From: Verrucomicrobiota bacterium
Lineage (GTDB): Bacteria > Verrucomicrobiota > Verrucomicrobiia > Chthoniobacterales > UBA10450
NCBI GenBank assembly: GCA_003218785.1
Contig: QHOM01000002.1
Span: 1-12,375 of the forward strand
Direction of reading: 5' to 3'
Length of the DNA: 12,375 bases
Of the stretch, positions 1 to 6,994 are shown one piece after another. Position 1 is the stretch's first letter. Each line of letters begins with the position of its first letter. The translations under genes were made by a program, and so were the position numbers. Under the pieces are notes generated by a model that was given only the letters and a program-made list of their open reading frames with translations, ran no database searches and was not told the DNA's origin.

Positions 1-1
1 C

Positions 2-1261
2 GACTCGTGGCGCAATGCTGGTCTGCGGGTTTGTTCATTCAATCATCCCTCGGAGATCCTGGCGTTGAATTCGCGCTACGACGTCGACTGGGTGCCGGTC
101 GAGACGACCTCGGCAGATGTATTCGGCAACTATTATATCCCAGTGAAGGTTGTCGCGGACTGGGCCGAGCAACATGACGTGATGGTGCTGTTGATCAACG
201 CGGACATCGAACTCCAGATGACTTCTTGGGAGATCAAGCGGGTCCGCTGGTTGGCACACGGAGGGCTGTCCTACTTCGTGCGACACAACCACTCCGGTAA
301 TGTGACTAGGGCGTCGCCCGAGCCTTACGGCATCGATGCGTTTCTGTTTCACGGACGGGACGCAGCTCTGGTGCCCAATTCCTTTCTCAGTATCGGCCAG
401 CCATTCTGGGATTACCTTCTTCCTTATCTTTTTGTCACTCACGGTCGTCATATCTGGGCCGTCGAGTTCCCAGCCGCCTTTCACCGCGTTCATGGGTGCC
501 AATGGTCGTGGGAGAACTGGCATCGCTGCGCCAAGGAGTTTGGGCGCATCACCGGGATGCTCGGAAGCGAGCAATCAATGGAGGATTGCGTCGCCCTGTC
601 CCTCCAAGTTCGGCAGACATTCGACCGGGGAAAAGTATCGCCCCCGGCGCAACCGCGGCCGATCCGCGAGTGGGTGGAATGGAAGTTTCGAAATAGCGAA
701 CCCAAAACATTCCTCGAATTGGGCTCGCACCTCGGAACCGATACCGCGTGGATGGCCACGTTGCCCCATGTCACTATTCACGCGTTCGAGCCCGATCCTC
801 GCAACAACCAGCCCGTACGTTCCAATGTAATTCAACGCCGGTTGGCGGTCGGCGCGAGCGATGGCCGCAGTCCATTCATCCTCAGTGAGTATGGCTGGGG
901 ACAAAAGTGGACACACTCTTCGTCAATCAAGAAACCCAAGAACCATTTACACCGCTACCCTGTCACCTTCGGTGATACAATCGAGGTCGAAGCCATCACG
1001 CTGGACACGTACTGTCGGACGGAAGGTGTCGAACAGATCGACTTTATCTGGGCGGACATTGAAGGCGCGGAGGGCGAGATGATTCGCGGCGGCGAAAGAA
1101 CTTTAAGAAACACCCGTTACCTTTTCACGGAATATTCCGATGATGAACTTTACGAGGGTCAGGCAAGCCTGCCGGAGATTATGAACATGCTGCCGGATTT
1201 CCGCGTCATCGAACTTTGGGCGGACGATGTGCTGCTCGAAAACCGCGCCCTGGCGCGCTAG
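2..1261 (+). CDS. FkbM-family methyltransferase fused to an N-terminal glycan-associated domain (5' partial)
   Basis: The frame is open from the first bases of the window, so the start lies off the left edge and 419 residues are visible. The TTG at 65 is internal, because in-frame residues before it (SWRNAG) read as coding. Residues about 1-185 form a domain I cannot assign with certainty; NADIEL (66-71), a GIDAF block and a GQPFWDYLLP block suggest a glycosyltransferase-like or glycan-cluster domain. Residues about 220-400 are a class I SAM methyltransferase of the FkbM type: motif I FLELGSHLGTD (237-247), the acidic EPDPRN strand end (263-268) and the FkbM hallmark DIEGAEGEMIRGG (from 352). 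FkbM proteins usually O-methylate sugars or polyketide-like substrates; the substrate here is unknown. The stop TAG lies 12 bases before the downstream triple glycosyltransferase, which suggests one operon for surface-glycan synthesis and decoration. Confidence 0.85.
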   Translation, partial: DSWRNAGLRVCSFNHPSEILALNSRYDVDWVPVETTSADVFGNYYIPVKVVADWAEQHDVMVLLINADIELQMTSWEIKRVRWLAHGGLSYFVRHNHSGNVTRASPEPYGIDAFLFHGRDAALVPNSFLSIGQPFWDYLLPYLFVTHGRHIWAVEFPAAFHRVHGCQWSWENWHRCAKEFGRITGMLGSEQSMEDCVALSLQVRQTFDRGKVSPPAQPRPIREWVEWKFRNSEPKTFLELGSHLGTDTAWMATLPHVTIHAFEPDPRNNQPVRSNVIQRRLAVGASDGRSPFILSEYGWGQKWTHSSSIKKPKNHLHRYPVTFGDTIEVEAITLDTYCRTEGVEQIDFIWADIEGAEGEMIRGGERTLRNTRYLFTEYSDDELYEGQASLPEIMNMLPDFRVIELWADDVLLENRALAR

Positions 1262-1273
1262 TTCACACCTATC

Positions 1274-3595
1274 ATGACCTCAAGCAGTGTCATCGGGATC
1301 CATGTCCACTCCGATCCGGAGCGACTTTACGCGACACTGGATTCGGTGCGAGAGAATACGCGCGGCAACTACGCTCTCGTGCTACTGCTGGATGGTCCTG
1401 ATGCACCCATGTCCGCCGTCTTGCGAATGCTCCCTGATATTCCCCAGTCGACAACGGTGGATGCGCGCGGTGCGGCTGCGTGCTTCAACCGGCTCGCACA
1501 GGCCAGCGACGCCGGTTTCTGCGTCTTCTTGGAAAGCGGCGCAATTGTTGGGCCGCGCTGGCTGGAGTACTTGCTGGACGCTTTGCAGAGCGATCCGCGA
1601 AACGGACTCGCTGGTCCTTCGACCAATCGTTCGTGGAACGAGCAGGCTGCATTTTCCAATGCAACGTCGAACTTTCAGGCTGTCGCTCGGACTGCCGCGG
1701 AAGCTGCCCGTCGTTTTGGATCCGGCGTGCGCACTTTGGATCCTCTCTACAGTCTTGCAGATTTCTGCTACGCGGTGCGGCGTGAAGTGATCGACGCTAT
1801 CGGACTGGCGGACGAAGCGTACGGACTGGGCCCGTGCTGGGAGATGGATTACAATATCCGCGCTGCGCGCGCGGGCTGGCGGGGGGTGTGGGCGTGTGGG
1901 GCTTATGTGTATCGTGCGCCTTTTACGGAACGACGGCGCCGCGATGAGGCGCGATTATTCGAAGCGAGCAAGCGCCGTTATCAGGACAAATTCTGCGGCG
2001 CGCGTTTGCGCGGCGAGAAAAGTGACTACCGATCGCACTGCCGTGGAGATGCGTGCCCGAACTTCGCGCCGGCTCGTCTCATTCAGATCAAGGAACCGCC
2101 TGCGCCCTCGTCCGCTCCTGCGTTTGCGCCGACAGTACCTGTGGCGCCTGCGATGGTTGTCGAAGGTGCGGCGCCCCTTGTCACCTGCATCATGCCGACG
2201 TGTGATCGGCACTGTTTTCTGTCGGAAGCCATGCGCTACTTCTTGCAACAGGATTATCCCAATTTGGAGCTTGTCATCGTAGATGATGGCAACATGCCGG
2301 TTGCATCTTTACTGCCGGACGATCCGCGGATTCGCCTCATCCGATTGTCACAAAAAAAGAATGTCGGAGCCAAACGCAACATCGCGTGTGCTGCGGCTCA
2401 CGGAGAGTTCGTAGTTCATTGGGACGACGATGATTGGTACCCACCCGACCGTGTCACGCGGCAGATTGCAGCCCTGCAAACTGGTCGGGCAGAAATTTGC
2501 GGGACGAGCACGCTTTATTACTACGACGCCGCGTCGAGCCGAGCATGGTGTTATCGCTATAGGAACAGCGGTCGAACCTGGGTGGCTGGGAACACTCTCG
2601 CCTACCATAAGTCATGGTGGAGTGCGCATCGATTCCCAGAAATTCAAGTGGGCGAAGACTCACGCTTTGTGTGGGCCGCGACACGAGTCAACGTATGCGA
2701 CCTCGGCGTGCCGGATCTCTGCGTGGCGCGCATTCATCCCCAGAATACCAGCCGCAAATCGCCTCACGGTGCGTGCTGGTGCGCGTGTGCGATTACTGCC
2801 CTCGAAACGGTGCTGGGCAGCGAATGGCCGGCTTTCGCCGGGCTGCCGGCGGTTTCCTCGGACGGCGCCGACTTACCGCTGATATCCTGTATTATGCCGA
2901 CTTACAACCGCCGCTCGTTTCTGGCCCTTGCCTTAAAAGCGTTCGAATCTCAAGATTATCCTGTGAAGGAATTGATCGTTGTGGACGATGGCACAGATCC
3001 AGTCGGTGATATTGTCGAAAAAGTCTTAACCGCGCGATACGTGCGGCTGCCAGCGCGGGCCTCGATCGGTGCGAAGCGCAATCGTGCATGCGCCGAGGCG
3101 CGCGGCGAGATCATCGCGCATTGGGATGACGACGACTGGTATGCACCCAACCGCCTTCGCCTTCAGACTGCACCCTTGCTCGCGGGTGAAGCCGATCTCA
3201 CTGGTTTAGAGACTTCGTTTGTTTTCGAGTTGTTCGCAGGACGATTTTGGGGGATACACGCGAGTCTTCACCGGCGGATGTTTATCGGTGATGTACATGG
3301 CGGTACCCTTGTCTTTTGGAAGCGACTCTTCGTTGAAGGTCTGCGCTATCCCGCGATAAACATCGCGGAAGATGCGGCCTTCATTCAAGCTGCTGCTCGG
3401 CGCGGGCGACGCCTAGTGCGCGTCCCGAACGACGGCTTATTCGTTTACATTCGCCACGGTGGAAACGCATGGCGTTTCAGCCCAGGAAGCTTCCTTGATC
3501 CTCGCGGGTGGCAGGCAATCTCTCCTCCGCAGACATTTTCTGCGACCGACATCGCGGCGTGGCAACAGGCTGCCGCACTAGTGCAATCGGGGTGA
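1274..3595 (+). CDS. Three-domain family 2 (GT-A) glycosyltransferase, 773 aa
   Basis: Domain 1 (about 1-240) is GT2-like, but where a DxD would be expected it has ESGA (88-91). It includes an AGPSTNRSWNEQ block and a WEMDY-type acceptor region. A Pro/Ala-rich linker follows (about 272-300). Domain 2 (301-500) and domain 3 (535-735) are tandem GT2 domains sharing CIMPT at the first strand, QDYP, VDDG, GAKRN-x-AC and HWDDDDWY (382-389 and 616-623); the DDDD stretch supplies the metal/nucleotide-sugar aspartates. Domain 2 has a GED acidic motif (460-462) and domain 3 an AED motif (698-700). No signal peptide or membrane segment is seen, so a cytoplasmic or peripheral enzyme is likely, adding several sugars to one acceptor. 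The ATG at 1274 is the first in-frame start after the upstream stop; no clear Shine-Dalgarno sequence is visible. Donor and acceptor sugars cannot be read from the sequence. Confidence 0.9.
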   Translation: MTSSSVIGIHVHSDPERLYATLDSVRENTRGNYALVLLLDGPDAPMSAVLRMLPDIPQSTTVDARGAAACFNRLAQASDAGFCVFLESGAIVGPRWLEYLLDALQSDPRNGLAGPSTNRSWNEQAAFSNATSNFQAVARTAAEAARRFGSGVRTLDPLYSLADFCYAVRREVIDAIGLADEAYGLGPCWEMDYNIRAARAGWRGVWACGAYVYRAPFTERRRRDEARLFEASKRRYQDKFCGARLRGEKSDYRSHCRGDACPNFAPARLIQIKEPPAPSSAPAFAPTVPVAPAMVVEGAAPLVTCIMPTCDRHCFLSEAMRYFLQQDYPNLELVIVDDGNMPVASLLPDDPRIRLIRLSQKKNVGAKRNIACAAAHGEFVVHWDDDDWYPPDRVTRQIAALQTGRAEICGTSTLYYYDAASSRAWCYRYRNSGRTWVAGNTLAYHKSWWSAHRFPEIQVGEDSRFVWAATRVNVCDLGVPDLCVARIHPQNTSRKSPHGACWCACAITALETVLGSEWPAFAGLPAVSSDGADLPLISCIMPTYNRRSFLALALKAFESQDYPVKELIVVDDGTDPVGDIVEKVLTARYVRLPARASIGAKRNRACAEARGEIIAHWDDDDWYAPNRLRLQTAPLLAGEADLTGLETSFVFELFAGRFWGIHASLHRRMFIGDVHGGTLVFWKRLFVEGLRYPAINIAEDAAFIQAAARRGRRLVRVPNDGLFVYIRHGGNAWRFSPGSFLDPRGWQAISPPQTFSATDIAAWQQAAALVQSG

Positions 3596-3686
3596 AGCGG
3601 TGTAGAAGATCGCCGTTTCGTATTGCCGTGATGTCTGCGCCAGTGTCAATTCCAGGCACGCTGTTCCCGCAGTTAAGCTGGGCTGT

Positions 3687-4055
3687 TCATGATGCCGAGC
3701 TGGCCGGCTGAGACGAATCCAACTCAAACGATCGCCTGTCCGGCCGTGAAGGCGTGCGGAGGGATGCAAGCTCATTGTTATCTCGCATCTGGAAGTGCGG
3801 GTAATCCGGGTTGCTCCAATCACCACCCCAAAACAGACCGAGAGCCTTTCCATAAGCCCCGACCTTCTTGTATTCGGCATCGACCGCCTTCGCGGTCATC
3901 GCTTTCTTGTCGATGAGATCGTCGATGTAATCTCGTTCCTTGAAAATCCCGACATCCCAGGCGATCTCGAAATTGTGATTGCTGCGACCGGGGCCAGAAT
4001 AGAAGGTCGACAGGTTCCGACACGAAGTTTCGTCGGTTACGAAGCGCGGCAGCAA
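3687..4055 (-). pseudogene. C-terminal remnant of an M15-family (CwlK/VanY-like) peptidoglycan peptidase
   Basis: The translated frame (122 residues from a TTG at 4055) carries the zinc-peptidase signature SNHNFEIAWD (the SxHxxxxxxD motif), then GLFWGGDW and DYPHFQ. These hold the zinc-binding His/Asp pair, a carboxylate and the last zinc His of L,D- or D,D-peptidases such as CwlK or phage endolysins. The normal N-terminal third, with the conserved Arg/Gln-containing helix and the LYAQGRT-like loop, is missing. The frame runs back only to the creD stop at 4098-4100, and the residues before the motif do not resemble the family. No good start codon or ribosome site is present. I read it as a truncated gene joined to the 3' end of creD by deletion or rearrangement. 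A short functional form is possible but less likely. Its tail after PHFQMR is an unrelated Ser/Arg-rich extension. Confidence 0.6.
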
Positions 4056-4097
4056 AAAATAAGGCCGCGTTTTCCTTTGCGTTAGTCTTCTGGCGCC

Positions 4098-5504
4098 TTA
4101 GCTGGCGTCGCGGGCGTACCAATCCACTTTGCGCGTCACGTACATCACGATCCCCAGCACAATAAAGAGCGCGATTGCGCCCATTAGCAGCGCGTAATCC
4201 TGTTGCCGCAAGGTGATGTAGAGAAATGTGTAAACGCCCGTAAGCCCTGCGCCGATCATTAACGTGCGCACGCCGCCACCCAGGAAAAATCGGCAATACC
4301 ACGTGATCAACAATATCGATGCCGCCGCCGCGATCAGGTAGGCCCAGCTGAATCCGATAAATTCCGAAATCGACAGAAGCAGCAGATAAAACAAGCAAAG
4401 CGCAGCGCCCACCATCAGATATTGAAACGGATGAATCTTTTGTCGCGCCGTGACCTCAAAGAGAAAGAAGGTCGTGAAAACGAGCACGAGAAAGAGCACA
4501 CCGTATTTGATCGAACGTTCAACGTAACGATACGCATCCAGGATCGACAGGAACTGCGCTCCGAAAAGTGAATTTGAAACGGATTGCGTCGTGAATCGCT
4601 CATTACCGGTACGGCTTGTCCACGATTGCGGATAGTCGCGCCCGTAATATGAAACTTTCCACTTCGCATCGAATCCATCTGGACGTAGTGATCGTTCGGC
4701 TGGAAGAAACGCGCCGCGAAATCCAACATCGGGCAGAGTTTGATTTCAACTCGCTTCGTTTTGCACGCCGAATGGCGCGAAGAAAATCCCCTCGCTGCCG
4801 TTGAAATCTAGCGGAATCGAAAACTGAATGCCAGCTGTAAGCGGCTGATCGCTGCCGAGCGATGCCGTTGCGCCTGTCGTGTATCCCGGAAGCTGCGAGC
4901 CCGGTAGCATTGGATGCTTGGCGCCGCCCCAATCAAGCACAATTGCCTCCCGGGTCCCGCGCAAATCGTTGATCGCGATAGTCACAAACGCGTCCTTCCA
5001 TTGCACGTCTCTTAGATCGATCTTAAGCGGGCCAAAATCGGACGGCACAAATTCCCCGGAAAGAACGGTCTGCGCACGATAGACTACCGCGTCGTAAATC
5101 CCGCGATGCAACTTCTGTGTTTGCACATCGGCAGAAACATTCAGCGTTTCTGGCAAAAAATACGCGTTCCCTGTGGCAGTTTCCTCCACTTCATGCCGCT
5201 CCATCTTTCCATCAGCTGCTGCAACTTCTTTTACAGCTTTGAATTTGTATTGATAGGGGATCCCAAGTACCGGCCCGATCAGATTTTGTTCCCTGCCCCA
5301 TGAGGATGTGATATCGGCCACCGCCTCATTGCGCCGCTGCAGCCGCTCCCATAATACGCCGGTAATCATTGCCAGCGGAATCAGCAAGACCAACACGAGC
5401 GCGCCGACTCCAAGCAATTTGATGATGGTGCTGTGGCGCCGCCCAAACGACGGCTGAGATTTTGGTAACGGCGGCGGTGCTTGGGCCTCAGGCATGCCGC
5501 GCAT
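4098..5504 (-). pseudogene. creD: creD (inner-membrane protein CreD/Cet) interrupted by one in-frame TGA
   Basis: One frame from ATG 5504 to TAA 4098 reads as a complete CreD of 468 codons, close to the roughly 450 residues of E. coli CreD. It is broken only by a TGA at 4746-4748 (codon 253). N-terminal part: a Pro-rich cytoplasmic tail, one membrane helix (about 28-52), then WERLQRRNEAV and SSWGREQNLIGPVL, typical of CreD, followed by the periplasmic region with LSGEFVPSDF. After the TGA the same frame continues with GFRGAFLP, GRDYPQSW, an AYRYVERSIKYG block and five hydrophobic segments (LFLVLVFTTFFLFEV, YLMVGAALCLFYLLLLSISE and three more) ending VTRKVDWYARDAS. CreD is a member of the CreBC regulon linked to envelope integrity and colicin E2 tolerance. 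Neighbouring genes use TGA as a normal stop, so the gene is probably inactivated, or the base is a sequencing error. It lies 36 bases after the methyltransferase gene on the same strand. Confidence 0.85.
4746..4748 (-). other. In-frame opal (TGA) codon inside creD
   Basis: The complement of bases 4746-4748 reads TGA between AGT and AAT. The frame before (FGVQNEAS) and after (NQTLPDVGFRGAFLP) matches continuous CreD. Alignment by eye with CreD proteins puts a hydrophobic residue at this codon, so a TTA-to-TGA single change is possible. No other stop occurs in the frame until the natural TAA at 4098-4100. Confidence 0.8.
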
Positions 5505-5521
5505 CTTGAGTTACCCGAATC

Positions 5522-5542
5522 GATTAGGCAATGAACCTAATC
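5522..5542. repeat. 7-bp hairpin at the methyltransferase stop codon
   Basis: GATTAGG (5522-5528) pairs perfectly with CCTAATC (5536-5542) across a 7-base loop. It overlaps the end of the methyltransferase gene (stop TGA at 5541-5543) and lies in the 36-base gap before creD. It has no T-tract, so it is at most a weak attenuator or mRNA-stability element, and it may be chance. Confidence 0.3.
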
Positions 5543-6263
5543 ATCCGCTCGCTGCATTTCGCCAGGCAGCAAAGCACGATTTCTCATGACCAATTCGCTG
5601 CTGGGCTGAATCGCTTCGCACGAACAGCGACAAGCAATCAATCAACCGCCTGCCACGCCAGTTAACGAGCTCTTGGCTTAGGCAATGCAGGCCGTGCTGC
5701 GCGCACAATGCGTGAAATAAATTAGCGCTCATGCCTGGGTTCCGATGATGCGCCCAATCGAGAATTTTCACTTTGATCAGTGGTTTCGTTAATGCTTCCG
5801 GAAGCCGCTCGCGTGGCGAGTTAGCATATTCGCCGAAATTGGAATGATGAATGAAGCCCTTACCGCCGATTTTCAATTTGGTTCCCAATTCGCTTAGGTA
5901 CGCTTCCACCACTTCGCGGTCTGTATGCACGAAAGAATCGAAACTGAACACGAAATCGATTGAGGCGTCGGAAACCATCGACAATGACCGTCCATCATTG
6001 AGGCAACAGCGCACGCGCGACTCAGCAGCGAAACGCCGCCGACACGCTTCGATGCATTCACTCGAGCGATCAACAACCCACAGCTCCTGACAGTAATCTT
6101 TGAGATAGTGCGCCCATCGACCGAAGCCGGGCGCAATTTCCAAAATCGTGCCGGTTGGCAGGCAATCACGAATGCGCGGAAGAATGGCGCCAGACCATTG
6201 GGCCGCCGAAGTTCCCCATGGCGCCGACCATTCCTCTCCTGCATCTTTCCAATCGTACTTCAT
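5541..6263 (-). CDS. Class I SAM-dependent methyltransferase, 240 aa
   Basis: This is a soluble Rossmann-fold methyltransferase. Motif I is LEIAPGFGR (41-49). The ribose-binding acidic residue is D65 in WVVDRSSEC, the adenine loop is NDGRSL (89-94), motif IV is DFVFSFDSFVH (103-113), and the strand-5 region is FIHHSN (137-142). The WSAPWGTSAAQWSGAILPRI N-terminus with IHHSN resembles a methyltransferase group often found near sugar-modification genes; the substrate is unknown. I chose ATG at 6263; an in-frame TTG lies one codon earlier. No strong Shine-Dalgarno sequence is visible. It follows tRNA-Phe by 58 bases on the same strand and precedes creD by 36, so creD may share its transcript. 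Length and motifs are complete, with no sign of decay, unlike its downstream neighbours. Confidence 0.85.
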   Translation of the reverse strand: MKYDWKDAGEEWSAPWGTSAAQWSGAILPRIRDCLPTGTILEIAPGFGRWAHYLKDYCQELWVVDRSSECIEACRRRFAAESRVRCCLNDGRSLSMVSDASIDFVFSFDSFVHTDREVVEAYLSELGTKLKIGGKGFIHHSNFGEYANSPRERLPEALTKPLIKVKILDWAHHRNPGMSANLFHALCAQHGLHCLSQELVNWRGRRLIDCLSLFVRSDSAQQRIGHEKSCFAAWRNAASG

Positions 6264-6321
6264 CAAATGGCACGCGTTCGCACGAGAACTAATACCGTCA
6301 TGATGCTCGAATTGAAAATCG

Positions 6322-6394
6322 TGGCTGGGGGCGGAATCGAACCGCCGACACGTGGATTTTCAGTCCACTGCTCTGCCAACTGAGCTACCCAGCC
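6322..6394 (-). tRNA. tRNA-Phe (anticodon GAA)
   Basis: The minus strand folds into a full cloverleaf of 73 nt. The acceptor stem GGCTGGG/CCCAGCC has seven pairs, with discriminator A. The D arm GCTC/GAGC is present. The anticodon stem GTGGA/TCCAC encloses the loop CTGAAAA, giving anticodon GAA at 6359-6361. The T arm GGCGG/CCGCC encloses TTCGATT. The 3' CCA is not encoded (CGA follows), so it must be added after transcription. No second copy of its 3' end is seen in the window, so there is no evidence of an integrated element using it as an attachment site. Confidence 0.97.
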
Positions 6395-6444
6395 GTTCCA
6401 CGACGATCGACCGTCACAGGTTACCTACAAAGACGGGCGTTCAC

Positions 6445-6473
6445 TATGCAAAATTCGCGCGGCTGAGCAACAA
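6445..6473 (-). promoter_or_regulatory. Possible sigma70-type promoter for tRNA-Phe
   Basis: On the minus strand, TTGTTG (6468-6473) and TGCATA (6445-6450) are separated by 17 bases, about 50 bases upstream of the tRNA 5' end. The -10 match is poor. This is a position-plus-spacing guess only. Confidence 0.22.
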
Positions 6474-6548
6474 CGAAGCAAGTATTGTGTTCCGTTGCCT
6501 CCATTAATCGTCTTGTACAGCGGCCAGAATCGTCTCACGCTCGCCAGC

Positions 6549-6971
6549 ATGAGCGATCAATTCCTGAGTGAACTGAATCTCTGGTGCCTGAGCCGCCAAG
6601 AGGCCATCGCCGCGACCGGAAACGCCAACTGCCCCTATTTTGAACTCATTACGCCGTTACAATATCGAAGCACGCTCCTCGGCGGGATTATCGAGATACC
6701 AAAGGATTTCCTGACTGACTTAGGATCCATCCCGCGAACGGTCTGGTGGTGGCTCTCGCCAGATGATTACGACATTTCCTATCCGAGCGTCGTCCACGAC
6801 TACATTTACAAGCAAAAGGGCGACCTTAGCGCGCAGCAGCTCCCACAAAAACAGGTGAACCGCGAAACAGCCGATCGTGTCCTGCGTGAAGCAATGGCAG
6901 CAGTCGGTGCATCGAACTTCCGGCAAGGCATCGTTTACAATGCCGTCCGAACTTTTGGCCCGCGCTGGTGA
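6549..6971 (+). CDS. DUF1353 family protein, about 140 aa
   Basis: The product shows the DUF1353 pattern: IEIPKDFLTDLGSIPRTVWWWL (matching vP.GF.TD.aSiPr.lW), then a conserved SVVHDYIYKQ His-Asp-Tyr block, an RETADRVLREAM helix and a final IVYNAVRTFGPRW. The biochemical function is unknown. The family is common in phages, prophages and scattered bacterial genomes, and the HDY block suggests a small enzyme-like fold. I chose the ATG at 6549, which keeps the full domain; a TTG at 6495 would add 18 residues with no family support. Neither start has a good ribosome site. The gene is divergent from tRNA-Phe (154 bases between) and convergent with aat (23 bases between the ends). With the M15 peptidase remnant, it may be phage-derived cargo; that link is only inference. 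Confidence 0.75.
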   Translation: MSDQFLSELNLWCLSRQEAIAATGNANCPYFELITPLQYRSTLLGGIIEIPKDFLTDLGSIPRTVWWWLSPDDYDISYPSVVHDYIYKQKGDLSAQQLPQKQVNRETADRVLREAMAAVGASNFRQGIVYNAVRTFGPRW

Positions 6972-6994
6972 AATCGCACCAAGAAAATCAAACA

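Noticed and set aside
35..574. 179-residue minus-strand open frame opposite the first gene
   Set aside because: It is antisense to a strongly supported coding frame and has no recognised domain.
3820..4398. 192-residue minus-strand open frame overlapping creD and the peptidase
   Set aside because: It is Arg-rich and low in complexity, with no recognised motif, and overlaps two recognisable frames; it is a shadow.
4746..4748. Selenocysteine or recoded TGA in creD
   Set aside because: No SECIS-like hairpin was seen directly after it, CreD is not a known selenoprotein, and TGA ends several neighbouring genes.
4415..4932. Open frames of 104 and 109 residues on the minus strand in other frames within creD, suggesting a frameshift
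   Set aside because: The main frame itself continues with CreD motifs after the TGA, and these other frames have no family similarity, so they are shadows.
6322..6394. Attachment site of an integrated element at the tRNA-Phe 3' end
   Set aside because: No repeated copy of the tRNA 3' end and no integrase gene were found in the window.
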